Of a stretch of 64,000 bases of DNA, positions 26,268 to 35,935 are shown in pieces. Each line of letters opens with the position of its first letter. Within the stretch, counting starts at the first letter, position 1. The translations under genes and the position numbers were made by a program. The stretch comes from TWA4 sp045121095 (GTDB lineage Bacteria; Bacillota; Clostridia; Lachnospirales; Lachnospiraceae), in the NCBI GenBank assembly GCA_045121095.1, contig JBGVFN010000032.1:1-64000 (forward strand). Direction: 5' to 3'. The notes below the pieces were generated by a model. That model was not told where the DNA came from. It searched no databases and worked only from the letters and a program-made list of their open reading frames with translations.

Positions 26268-26538
26268 TAATACTACAAAGAACTTTACCTAGATACTATC
26301 TGGATTTTTATAAAAAACGTAAATGGCGGAATTACAGACCTGCATTGCTAAGGAGACCTTTGGTCAAACGTCGGCACTTAACGAGCGGCTTTCTGTAAAG
26401 AAAGTCGAAAGTTTAGTGTCCGCTACGTTTGGGCAGAGCGAGAGCGTGTCTCCGTGTAATGTAGGTCTGTAATGGAGCCTTCACTATCTATAATTCTATA
26501 GATAAACATTACGTTATCAACGTTCACTATCGTATTAA
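26268..26538. repeat. Fold-back structured repeat, copy A
   Basis: About 270 bases that fold on themselves. Ends are imperfect inverted repeats (TAATACTACAAAGAAC and GTTCACTATCGTATTA). Inside are nested stems: ATTACAGACC / GGTCTGTAAT, GGAGAC / GTCTCC, CAAACGT / ACGTTTG, and a hairpin around GTAA. Copy B at 48168-48474 has the same layout; the stem ACCTGCATT / AATGTAGGT here is ACCTGTATT / AATACAGGT there, so paired bases change together. Could be a MITE-like element or a structured RNA in the relA 3' region. Confidence 0.75.
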
Positions 26539-26583
26539 TCTACAACCTTTTATCTTTTATTCACAGACTAATCTGTAACCTTT

Positions 26584-28932
26584 TTACCCATTATTACGTT
26601 TTACGTCATAAACGCCATCCAGCTGACGCAGTTTCTTCATAATATAATTCAGAGAATCCACGCCGCCTACGGTGATTCGCACAATCAGTGTAGCGATTCC
26701 CTTATGGCTGTTATTTGTACGGAAATCTTCTATATTGTAGTTATTTTCTGCCAATGTCTGAGCCACTGCCGCGATAATACCGGGGCGGTCATAGGTGTAA
26801 ATGGCAAGTTCCACACCATAGGATTTCTTCTTTTCATCGTTTTCTATTTTATCCGCCCATTCCACCTCAATACTGCGGGCTTTTTCAGCCTCTGAGAAGG
26901 AAAGGAAGTTTTTACAGTCTGTACGATGTACTTTAATTCCACGGTTTCTGGTTATATATCCAATGATTTCGTCTCCAGGAAGAGGATTACAGCAATGTGC
27001 ACAGACGCAGACCATATTGTCGCCCTTTTCTCCATCCTGATTTTTCTTATTGCCAAGATAGCTTTTCAGTACAAATTCGCCAAAACGTACGCCGCCTTCT
27101 TTGCTGCGGGCGCGTTCTTTCTCCTGACGTGCATTTTTATCAGCTTCCTGTTTAAATTTAACCAGTGCTTCTTCATCGGTCAGCTCAGATTTCTTCTGGA
27201 TCACAAGCTCCCGCATCTTGTTAATGACCTGGCCTTCTTTCAAACCGCCATGTCCTACCGCTGCCAGAACAGCCTCCCAATCCATAAAGCCATATTTCTG
27301 CATGACTCGCTCTCTGGCTTCGGGAGTATTAAATTCCTGCATGTTGATATTTTTTGCTTTACAATACTTTTCAAGCAGAACCCGACCCTGTTCAATATTG
27401 TCCGGTCGATTCTGTGCTTTAAACCACTGACGGATCTTGGTTCTGGCCTGAGGACTCTTACAGAGTTTCAGCCAGTCTCTGCTGGGACCGGAACTGTTCA
27501 GAGAAGTCTGGATCTGAATACGGTCACCATTCTGAATCTCATAACTAATGGGCTGTACTTTTCCATTTACAATGGCACCTACCATGCGGTTACCTACTGC
27601 GGTATGAATTCGGTAGGCAAAATCCACTGTGGTGGAACCTTTCGGCATACTGATGACCTTTCCCTGAGGAGTAAAGCAAAATACGCTGTCTGAGAACAGG
27701 TCTAATTCATTTTTAACTTCGTGTACAAATTCGGAATTATTTTCACTGTCTTTCTGCAGCTCCAGCAGCTCTCTCAGCCAGGTCATCTTATCAATTTCCG
27801 CCTGACCTACATTCTCACTGCCTTTTCCTTCCTTATATTTCCAGTGAGCTGCAATACCATATTCTGCCACCCGATGCATCTCTTCGTCACGAATCTGCAC
27901 TTCGAACAATCTTCCATCGGTTCCCACAACAGTAGTATGAAGTGATTTATAATTGTTGGGCTTTGGCATGGCAATATAATCTTTAAAACGACCGGGGACC
28001 GGTGTATACATCTCATGTACAATACCCAGCGCTGCGTAACACTCTTTCAGATTTTTTACCACAATACGAATGGCAAAAATGTCATAAATCTGATCCAGCT
28101 TCTTATTCTGGGTTTTCATCTTCTTATAAATACTGAACAGATGCTTCACACGCCCATAAACCTGCGCATCAATACCGGTCTCCTCGTAAATATGCTCTTT
28201 TACATCATGTACGATCTTTGCAACGAAACGCTCCCGCTCCGGTCGGTTTTCTTCAATGCTTCTGCGCAGTTCATTATACGCATCCGGTTCCAGATAACTC
28301 AGAGCAATATCGTCCAGTTCGGTTTTTACCTTGGAAATACCAAGACGCTGCGCCAGAGGTGAATAAATATCCAGCGTTTCTCTGGACTTCTCCAGCTGTT
28401 TGGAAGGCTTCATAAATTGCAGCGTCCGCATATTATGAAGACGGTCAGCCAGCTTAATCAGGATCACACGGATATCCTTGGCCATAGCCAGAAACATCTT
28501 ACGCAAATTCTCTGCCTGCACCTCTTCTTTATCTGAGGCTGTATAATTGGGCAGATTCGTTAATTTTGTAACACCGTTTACCAAATCGGCAATTTCCACG
28601 CTGAACATCTTAGCAATATCTTCATAGCTGTACTTGGTGTCCTCTATTACATCGTGAAGTAATCCCGCTGCAATACTTTCCTTATCCAGCTCCAACTCCG
28701 CCAGAATAATACCCACATGCAAAGGATGGATAATATACGGCTCCCCTGATTTCCGTTTAATTCCACCATGAGCTTCATCTGCCAAACGGTAAGCCCGCTC
28801 CACCAGAGAAATATCATCAGACGGATGATAACGTCTGATCGTATCAACCAGCTGCAAATACAAAACATCCGGATCTTCCGGGCCCAAGTTTTCTTTCTTC
28901 AGTTTTTCGCGAATTTCCTCTTCTAATGTCAT
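26584..28932 (-). CDS. relA: Bifunctional (p)ppGpp synthetase/hydrolase (RelA/SpoT family)
   Basis: A 782-residue long RSH enzyme. The N-terminal hydrolase has IIHPLHV and the HD pair LLHDVIED (residues about 93-94); the synthetase region has YKSLHTTVVG; the TGS domain begins near residue 400 (FTPQGKVISMPKGSTTVDFAY); a conserved Cys/His zinc-finger-like stretch (CAHCCNPLPGD) and a C-terminal ACT domain (RPGIIAAVAQTLAENNYNIEDF) follow. All are in family order, so both activities are expected. AGAGGTGAGA precedes the ATG. A near-consensus promoter lies 83 bases upstream. Confidence 0.97.
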   Translation of the reverse strand: MTLEEEIREKLKKENLGPEDPDVLYLQLVDTIRRYHPSDDISLVERAYRLADEAHGGIKRKSGEPYIIHPLHVGIILAELELDKESIAAGLLHDVIEDTKYSYEDIAKMFSVEIADLVNGVTKLTNLPNYTASDKEEVQAENLRKMFLAMAKDIRVILIKLADRLHNMRTLQFMKPSKQLEKSRETLDIYSPLAQRLGISKVKTELDDIALSYLEPDAYNELRRSIEENRPERERFVAKIVHDVKEHIYEETGIDAQVYGRVKHLFSIYKKMKTQNKKLDQIYDIFAIRIVVKNLKECYAALGIVHEMYTPVPGRFKDYIAMPKPNNYKSLHTTVVGTDGRLFEVQIRDEEMHRVAEYGIAAHWKYKEGKGSENVGQAEIDKMTWLRELLELQKDSENNSEFVHEVKNELDLFSDSVFCFTPQGKVISMPKGSTTVDFAYRIHTAVGNRMVGAIVNGKVQPISYEIQNGDRIQIQTSLNSSGPSRDWLKLCKSPQARTKIRQWFKAQNRPDNIEQGRVLLEKYCKAKNINMQEFNTPEARERVMQKYGFMDWEAVLAAVGHGGLKEGQVINKMRELVIQKKSELTDEEALVKFKQEADKNARQEKERARSKEGGVRFGEFVLKSYLGNKKNQDGEKGDNMVCVCAHCCNPLPGDEIIGYITRNRGIKVHRTDCKNFLSFSEAEKARSIEVEWADKIENDEKKKSYGVELAIYTYDRPGIIAAVAQTLAENNYNIEDFRTNNSHKGIATLIVRITVGGVDSLNYIMKKLRQLDGVYDVKRNNG

Positions 28933-29014
28933 CTTCTCACCTCTATATCACAAATCTGATAGATAAACGGCATTTACCAACTAAGTTCTCTTCTCACTAC
29001 GAGTTTTATCTTTC

Positions 29015-29043
29015 ATTATAATAAGAGATATTAAAAAAATCAA
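29015..29043 (-). promoter_or_regulatory. relA promoter
   Basis: On the minus strand TTGATT (29043-29038) and TATAAT (29020-29015) are spaced by exactly 17 bases, a strong sigma-A match. The pfkA terminator lies further upstream, so relA starts its own transcript. Confidence 0.75.
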
Positions 29044-29059
29044 TTAAATTATTCAAAAA

Positions 29060-29145
29060 ATGTAACAGTTCAGCAGAAGCTGAACTGTTTTGAATAAATT
29101 CAGCAGACATTCATAATTTTCTTCGAAAATTATGCTCTGCTGAAT
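29060..29145. repeat. Two adjacent palindromic elements upstream of relA
   Basis: First: AACAGTTCAGC AGAA GCTGAACTGTT. Second: ATTCAGCAGA / TCTGCTGAAT flanking ATAATTTTC / GAAAATTAT. The CAGTTCAGC/GCTGAACTG core recurs in other intergenic regions (37978-38010, 41890-41916, 44147-44175, 53980-54008), forming a dispersed short palindrome family. Confidence 0.6.
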
Positions 29146-29158
29146 AGTTACCAAAAAA

Positions 29159-29182
29159 GCCCGACAGGATTTCCGCCGGGCT
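29159..29182 (-). terminator. pfkA terminator
   Basis: GCCCG-rich hairpin (29159-29182) followed on the minus strand by six T (29158-29153), 35 bases beyond the pfkA stop. Confidence 0.9.
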
Positions 29183-29216
29183 GTAAAAATGTATATTCTA
29201 TTAAATTTGCGTACGA

Positions 29217-30197
29217 TTAAGCATCTGAACGAACCAGATATCTGAAGATCTGATACTGTTCTTCTGAAATATCCTTGGTGATTGCCAGTGCTTCATCAAT
29301 ATCAAAGTCTACGTAATCGCCGTTTTTGTATGCTACGATACGTTTGGTCTTACCTTCAGCCAACAGTGTTGTTGCTTTGGAACCCATGATGGAAGCATAT
29401 ACACGGTCGCGGCAGGAAGGAGAACCACCACGCTGCATGTGACCCAGAATTGTTGCTCTGGTTTCAATACCGGTAGCCTGTTCAATACGTTTTGCCAGAC
29501 TTGCAGAATGTCCGATACCTTCTGCATTAATAATGATGTGATGAGTCTTACCACTTCTGTGCTGTTCGATCAGACGGTCAATGATAGCCTGTTCGTTGTA
29601 ATCGTAACGTTCAGGCAGCAGTACATCTTCTGCACCGGAAGCGATTGCAGACCATAAAGCGATATAACCTGCGCTTCGACCCATAACTTCGATAATAGAA
29701 CATCTTTCATGAGATGTGGAAGTATCACGAACCTTATCGATTGCTTCCAGAGCAGTATTTACTGCAGTATCAAAACCAATGGTATATTCAGTACATGAAA
29801 TATCCAGGTCAATGGTGCCGGGAACGCCAACTGCATTGATACCCAGATTTGCCAGTTTCTGTGCGCCGCGGAAGGAACCGTCACCGCCAATAACAACCAG
29901 ACCTTCGATGCCGTGCTTACGACAGATTTCTGCTGCTTTCTGCTGTCCTGCTTCTGTCATAAACTCCATGCAGCGAGCTGTATAAAGAATCGTACCACCT
30001 CTGTGGATGATATCAGAAACGCTCATACCGTCCATATCTACGATTTCTTCATTCAGAAGACCTGCATAACCTCTCTTAATGCCCTTTACTTTGATGCCCA
30101 ACTTGCATGCAGTTCTCACTACACCTCTGATGGCTGCATTCATACCCGGTGCATCGCCACCACTTGTTAAAACCCCGATAGTCTGTACTTTTGACAT
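29217..30197 (-). CDS. pfkA: ATP-dependent 6-phosphofructokinase
   Basis: Phosphorylates fructose 6-phosphate in glycolysis. The 326-residue protein has the ATP loop LTSGGDAPGMNAAIRG, the GGDGSFRGA motif, the catalytic PGTIDLD segment, and the MGRSAGYIAL substrate loop. The usual TIDND has Leu in place of Asn here; the catalytic Asp is kept. CTGGAGG lies upstream of the ATG. It follows dnaE on the same strand after 263 bases, a common clostridial order, and ends at a strong terminator. Confidence 0.96.
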   Translation of the reverse strand: MSKVQTIGVLTSGGDAPGMNAAIRGVVRTACKLGIKVKGIKRGYAGLLNEEIVDMDGMSVSDIIHRGGTILYTARCMEFMTEAGQQKAAEICRKHGIEGLVVIGGDGSFRGAQKLANLGINAVGVPGTIDLDISCTEYTIGFDTAVNTALEAIDKVRDTSTSHERCSIIEVMGRSAGYIALWSAIASGAEDVLLPERYDYNEQAIIDRLIEQHRSGKTHHIIINAEGIGHSASLAKRIEQATGIETRATILGHMQRGGSPSCRDRVYASIMGSKATTLLAEGKTKRIVAYKNGDYVDFDIDEALAITKDISEEQYQIFRYLVRSDA

Positions 30198-30460
30198 ATT
30201 AGTTCCTCCAGATAATTCTCCATATTTCTAGTGAGGTGACCTTGCCTGTTCCCAGGGGACAAAATCACAAATTTGTTACCAGTATAAACCCCATTGACAA
30301 GTAAAACCTAAAGTTCATCCATGTGGTTTATACTTCTTCAGCAGAGTATGATTTTTAATAAAATTGATAAATCCGCTGAGGGTGCAGACAGCAATTTCAT
30401 CCAAAAATCATATTCGGCTTTTAGCTATACTCAGACATGAATATTCTAATCCATTCGCCT

Positions 30461-31680
30461 TTATTTTTCAATAGGCATATCAATGACTTTCACGTTATCC
30501 CGCATGAAAATATTGTTTAATTTTTTCATTGATTCCGCACAAATCGTCATTCTCCACTGAATTGGCAGGTCTTTTTTGGCTCTTTCTTCAGCAAGATAAA
30601 TACTTACCATGCTATTTCCGGGAAATTCATCTATCACATCGTACAACAGTTTTTCATGCTGATACCAGAAAGCTTTGTTCTGACAGCGAATCCAAACACG
30701 CTTCGGAAGGTCCTCCAGAGAAGTCACCTTCTCACAGATTAACTTGGCCGCCGCATTTTCTGATACATTGACCCGCCCCCGGATAAATACCCGGCTATCT
30801 TCCTGCAGAATCGCTTCATTTTTCTCAAAATCCTGTGGAAATACTACGATTTCAATATTTCCAGCCAGATCCTCCAGCGTGATAAAAGCCATACGTTTAT
30901 TGGTTTTGGTGATTTTGATGGTTTTCCCGGTGATAATACCACCCACCAGAGCCGCTGCATTATCCCGCACCACTGTCAGCCCTGTATCCTCATCGGGCAT
31001 AAAATCCGCTGAGGTATTGGTAATCTGCTTCTGCCAAGTATCCTGCCAGGACTCCATGGGATGTCCGGAAATATAAAGTCCCATACTTTCTTTTTCATAA
31101 GCAAGATACAGATCCCGCTCATATTCACCCACATCCGGGAAATCCTCCTCTGCCATGGGCGAATCATCTTCTCCCGCAAACAGATCAAACAGCGTCATCT
31201 GGCCAGCAATACTGTGTCTCTGCTCCCGGTTTTTCTGATCCAGAAGCTGAGGATACAGAAACATCTTCTGTTTTCTGGTACCCGGCAAGGTATCCATTGC
31301 ACCACTCTTAATCAGATTTTCCAGGGTACGTTTATTAATCTCCCGACTGCCCAGACGTTCAATAAAATCCTTTAAAGAGCGATATGGGCCATTTTTCTCC
31401 CGTTCCTCCACCATGGTAACGACCACATTGCGGCCAATACTCCGAATGGCAGACAAACCGAAACGGATATGATTTCCAGATGCAGTAAATCCCCAGTCAC
31501 CTTCGTTAATATCCGGCGGAAGGATTTCGATGCCCATCTGGCGGCAATTCAGTACATATCCACAAACTTTGGCATTATTATCAATTACAGAATTCAGCAG
31601 CGCTGCCATAAATTCCGTAGGATAGTAATATTTTAACCAGGCTGTCTGATATGATACCACCGCGTAAGCGGCTGCGTGCG
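30461..31680 (-). CDS. dnaE: DNA polymerase III subunit alpha, exon 3
   Basis: C-terminal 405 residues of DnaE (residues 751-1155 after splicing, plus two bases of codon 750). It begins inside the conserved motif FNK-SHAAAYAVVSYQTAWLK: exon 2 supplies AAC AAA T and exon 3 supplies CG CAC GCA. It includes the helix-hairpin-helix/tandem motif region, the OB-fold domain (VGGIITGKTIKIT, RMAFITLEDLAGNIEIVVFP) and the C-terminal tail. The frame stays open for 64 bases upstream into intron 2, which makes an unspliced ORF appear to start at 31744. Alone it would lack the catalytic palm and could not act as a polymerase. Confidence 0.93.
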
Positions 31681-34530
31681 ATACCGATAGGTAAACCTTT
31701 GAAATAATCTCCAGCTTTTCCCCCGGTCCACACCGGACATGCACCTTTCAGCGCATCCGGCGTTCCATCGAATTTACACAAAATGTATTTGTAAACCACA
31801 TTTTTCATAGGAAATAAAGAATCACCATACAAAACGATAAGTTATATAACGTTAACAATTTTAATAATTCTTGTATATTTTTAAATAGGTGTTAGTCCTA
31901 CCAGTTCTCTGAACTTGTTCACCTTTGTTAATTCAAAAGATGTTAAATTTATAAGCTCCAAATAATAATTAATTGTATCGGATTTTATAGCATGGATAAG
32001 CTTATGAATATCCGATAAAACCAGACAAAGATTGCCATATTCATCACTACCACCCAGATTCTTAGGAATCTTATGATGACACTGAATCTGTGCTGCCTCC
32101 TGAAAGACTCTTTGTGTTACAGCACACTTGCCTCTCTGACTTGAGTATAAGGATAGACGATTATCATTAAATTCAAGACTTTCTTTCCTCACCGGAGAAT
32201 TCATTAGACTATGGAGTATTCGTATATTAATACTCAGATTGTTATGGAGTCCTTTTCTACCCTCAACAGTAAAAGCACACACTCTTCGAGCTTTAGAAAT
32301 GGGAGGACTGGGTTGTACATACCCTATTGGATAAATAGGTTCTCCACTTCCCTTATAATATCTTAGCGCCTTGGATACACCATACCGTTTTTTCTCAAAA
32401 TCCGATAATTCCCTTCCAGTTCGACCAAGTTTTCCCTTTCTTTTATGTGTTCCATGCAATTTTCCATTAAGTATTGCATTAATTTCAAATTGAATCTTTC
32501 TAAAATCATTAACAATATGCGTTGCTATATGATAATAATTCTGAACCTTCATCACTACTAAATTGTATCGTCTAATAATGCTGGTCGCATGGTATTTATC
32601 TTTTGCATTGGGCAATTTTTTAATCTGTTTTTTTAAATAATTCGAAATCGCTGCTATCCTTTTATCGCTTACATGAGATTTAACAATCCATTTTTTTCCT
32701 TTAAAAATAAGTTTTAGTTTGAAACCAAGAAATTCGACGTAATTTCTTTTGACATTGATAATTCTGTTTTTTTCTTCTGAAATATCAAGTCTCAGCCTTT
32801 CTTTTAGCCATTGCATAACAGCTACCTTAGTCTTTTCAGCTTGTTGTTTGGTTCTGCAAAAAATTCTAAAATCGTCTGCATATCTAATGATATACATCTC
32901 TTTGAGATTTGTTTTCCGCATTTTACCATATTGATTAGACTTAATTGGTGCTCCTGCTTTATTGTATCTGATACCTTTTTTATAGACGATTGGATTTTCC
33001 TGCCATTGACTTTCAATCCATTTATCTAACTCATTCAGAACAATATTGGCAAATAATGGCGATATCAGCCCCCCTTGCAAAATTCCTTTTGAAGGATAAA
33101 TGATACTACCATTTGACATCTGAATTGGTGTTTTTAACATTCTCTTTATGACAAAAATAAGTTTTTTGTCATGAATTCCCATCGCCCATATTTGTTTTAC
33201 AAATTTTGAATGATTCACATTTTTAAAGAATTCTCCCATATCAAATTCTATCACATAATTCAAATGCGATCTTTGTAATAACCTATGTGTTTCAGCTACT
33301 GCATGTTCCACACAACGATTAGGTCGAAAACCATAACTATTGGTGGAAAATTTAGCTTCACATATGGGTTCAAGAACCTGTTTTATACACTGTTGGATTA
33401 ACCTATCCCACATACATGGTATTCCTATTGGACGTACACTTCCATTCGTTTTCGGTATATCCTTACATCGAATCAATTTTGGCCTGTAACCATGGTTGCT
33501 TCCAACTACAAAATATCTAACTTTATTGACCACTTCATCTACTGAAAGTTTTCCAATATTTTTTATGGTCATTCTATCAACACCAGAAATCTGCTCCTTT
33601 GTATTAGTTTTGATATTTCTATATGCTAATAAAATATTTTCTCTCGATAAAATTATATCCACAAGATTATCAAAACATTCACCTTTAGAACTTTTCTCAT
33701 ATAGTCTATCAAAAACTAATTGTTGATTGTAGTATTCAGCATGTCTTAATTCGTCTACGGTTTTGGCTTTTCGTACTGTAGGCACAAGGCATCACCTCCT
33801 CTTTACAGATTGAGTGACTTTTTGGTCTTACTCGAAATCCTCGTCGTAGATTCTATTTTCCTATTTGTGTACTTCCGACTTGAGTCCATTCCTCCACTCC
33901 CATTACAGGAACTTCACTGGTTCGAACTCTACTTTTCAGCATCAATTCAACGGCTTATTATTCTTCGACCGCTTATCCCCAAAAAGGACTTGATACCTTT
34001 CCTCGTACCAATAATTCTATCTTTACATATATACCCTTAGGTGCCTAGCTCTGCTCCTGTTAGCTCGGAAGTGCCCGCCGATTTTACTCTTCGCACAACA
34101 TGGTATTTCATAACAAAAATTTTTACTTTACCACACTAACGACCATCTCAGGTCTCCATACGTTTCCATATGGCCTTCATATAGACGCTTAAATTCGCTG
34201 GTTCGTCAGCACTGTAATTGCCAGTGCATTCTCACCATAGGTATTTTATAGACTCCCGGCATATCTCAAACCATATCTGTTCAATAGACATTTTTTGCAG
34301 GCGGGCTCTGGCCACTTTTGTACCAACAATACTTTGTATACCTAATTCGCTTTAGGTCTGATTCTGCCGACTTCACCGAACTTCTAACTATCAAGATTTC
34401 TCTTTACATAGCCAGTCGGAGTATTAGAGGCGTGTTTCGAGGCGTTACTCTCTCATTCCACTACTTGAATTATTAGTTCTCCATTACTGTTATAATGTGC
34501 CAACCCTTTTCAGGTTGGAACGAGTCGAAC
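31681..34530 (-). mobile_element. Group II intron 2 in dnaE, with maturase ORF
   Basis: A 2850-base intron on the minus strand. It starts GTTCGACTCG (34530 downward) and ends CTATCGGTAT (31681). Domain V is 31764-31730: a stem closed around a GAAA tetraloop (TGCGCTGAAAGGTGCA), with AACGCCGGA / TCCGGTGT pairing. Domain VI follows, with the branch-point A near the end in CCTATC. Domain IV carries the reverse transcriptase ORF 31881-33785. Removing it joins AACAAAT to CGCACGC and restores NKSHAAAY of DnaE exactly. Its start, its ends and several domain I blocks (for example CCTTTCCTCGT near 34010 and 35332) resemble intron 1, so the two are related. Confidence 0.93.
31881..33785 (-). CDS. ltrA: Group II intron reverse transcriptase/maturase with HNH endonuclease domain
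   Basis: A 634-residue intron-encoded protein that promotes splicing and retrohoming. RT blocks in order: AYRNIKTNTKEQISGVD (about 54-70), RPIGIPCMWDRLIQQ (118-132), YGFRPNR, catalytic Asp in EFDMGEFFKN (182), GILQGGLISPLFANI (234-248), YADD (302-305), EFLGF. A maturase X region follows, then a C-terminal HNH nuclease (CHHKIPKNLGGSDEYGNL, 569-586). All catalytic residues are present, so it is probably active. It starts with GTG at 33785 after GAGGAGG. It is very likely the maturase for its own intron and perhaps for the ORF-less intron 1 next door. Confidence 0.95.
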   Translation of the reverse strand: MPTVRKAKTVDELRHAEYYNQQLVFDRLYEKSSKGECFDNLVDIILSRENILLAYRNIKTNTKEQISGVDRMTIKNIGKLSVDEVVNKVRYFVVGSNHGYRPKLIRCKDIPKTNGSVRPIGIPCMWDRLIQQCIKQVLEPICEAKFSTNSYGFRPNRCVEHAVAETHRLLQRSHLNYVIEFDMGEFFKNVNHSKFVKQIWAMGIHDKKLIFVIKRMLKTPIQMSNGSIIYPSKGILQGGLISPLFANIVLNELDKWIESQWQENPIVYKKGIRYNKAGAPIKSNQYGKMRKTNLKEMYIIRYADDFRIFCRTKQQAEKTKVAVMQWLKERLRLDISEEKNRIINVKRNYVEFLGFKLKLIFKGKKWIVKSHVSDKRIAAISNYLKKQIKKLPNAKDKYHATSIIRRYNLVVMKVQNYYHIATHIVNDFRKIQFEINAILNGKLHGTHKRKGKLGRTGRELSDFEKKRYGVSKALRYYKGSGEPIYPIGYVQPSPPISKARRVCAFTVEGRKGLHNNLSINIRILHSLMNSPVRKESLEFNDNRLSLYSSQRGKCAVTQRVFQEAAQIQCHHKIPKNLGGSDEYGNLCLVLSDIHKLIHAIKSDTINYYLELINLTSFELTKVNKFRELVGLTPI

Positions 34531-34767
34531 ATTTGTTAAAGGCATATTTTGCAAAATCCATCATTTCATTATAAATGGTTTCTGCTGTTTTTTCGGAAAT
34601 TCCGTTAGCAATACAGCCACAGACTCCTTCTTCAGGATTTCCGTAAATAAAATTTTTACGTTCCTTTTCCATGACCGAAGTCTTTTTCTTAGACATGGCA
34701 CGACGTACCAAATCACTTCGTCCAAGAGAATATCCTCCAAGATCACGTACAATCTGCATAACCTGTT
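34531..34767 (-). CDS. dnaE: DNA polymerase III subunit alpha, exon 2
   Basis: A 237-base mini-exon between two group II introns. With one base from exon 1 it encodes residues 671-749 (EQVMQIVRDLGGYSLGRSD, RRAMSKKK, ending FAKYAFNK), a conserved fingers segment of family C polymerases. The 5' edge AACAGGTTATG joins exon 1 ...TATCAGG to give YQEQVM. The 3' edge ...AACAAAT joins exon 3. Without splicing, the frame runs 41 bases into intron 2 and ends (RSNLKRVGTL at 34490). Exon length and phases are exactly those needed to keep one reading frame across the three exons. Confidence 0.93.
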
Positions 34768-35935
34768 ATAGTGATAGGTAAACCTTTGATATCATCTCCA
34801 GCTTTTCCCCCACTCCACACGGTACATGCAAGTTTCCCCGCATACCGCGTTCCATCGTCGTAATTTTTATTCATTTCATTCAAATAATTTTAATCATTAG
34901 CTTAAGTATAAGCTTCTTTAGCCTCCTTATCTTTTCAATCTTTCAGCATTACCATAATCCAAAACTTCCGATATGTTTTATATTTTATTAATATACAATA
35001 TATTACTATAGTATCTGTTAATATTCAAGTACTATTTTAATATATATTATTTAATTTTTCTCATTTCAAAAGTAATATGAATCATCTGCCATCCATAATG
35101 CATTTTCTTATCATCCATCTATCAACTAAGATAAAGAAGCTTTTCATAGAACAAATTTGAATAACTAATATCAACAGTTACAACGACTTGTGCCCATTCC
35201 TCCATCTTCATTATAAAGACTTCATAGGTTCGAACACTACTTTTCAGCACTGATTCGATTGCTTATTATTCTTCGTCAATCTATATTTTCAAATGTTACT
35301 AAGAACATTAAAAAAATACTCAATACCTTTCCTCGTTCCAATAATTTCTACCTTTACATATACCCTTAGGTGCTCAATATAGACCTGTTAGCTGGGATGT
35401 GCCTGTAACACAACAAGGTTTTTCATAACCAAGATTTTTACTCAACCTCACTAACACTATGTTGAAATAGCCCCTTATGTTTCCATAAGGTCGTATATAG
35501 ACCCTTTAATTTCTCGAGTTCGTCAGTCGTTTTGACATACTCACCATAGGTATTTTATAGGCTTCCGACATATCACAAATCATATCTTTTACTATAATCT
35601 TTCTTGGCGGGCGAGCTCTAGCTGCTTTTGAACCAACCATACTCAATTATTTCATTAACTTAGACTTGTTTCTGCCGACTTTACCGAGCTTCATACATGC
35701 TAAGTTTCCTTTATACATGCATGTCGGAGTCTCAAAGGATAAGTTTCACACCATTTATAGGCGTCCCTTTAGGGAAAGCGTTACCTTATCATTCCTTATC
35801 TCGAAATTATTAGTTCTCCATCATTTGTTTTTGACATTCCAAATTGAATCCCTTTTTATTTGAACCAATATATAAGAATATCTATTCAAATGAAGTGCTT
35901 CGCCTTTGTTTATTTAAGCGAAGAACGAGTCGCAC
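34768..35935 (-). mobile_element. Group II intron 1 in dnaE, without ORF
   Basis: An 1168-base intron on the minus strand starting GTGCGACTCG (35935 downward) and ending ATCACTAT (34768). Domain V is 34851-34817, with a GAAA loop (TGCGGGGAAACTTGCA) and AACGCGGTA / TACCGTGT pairing. Domain VI contains the same GGTTTACCTATC as intron 2. Where domain IV should carry a maturase there is only an AT-rich stretch (about 34890-35200) with no ORF. Excision joins CAGG to AACAGG and restores YQEQVM of DnaE exactly. Splicing in cells probably needs a maturase in trans, most simply the one from intron 2. Confidence 0.92.
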
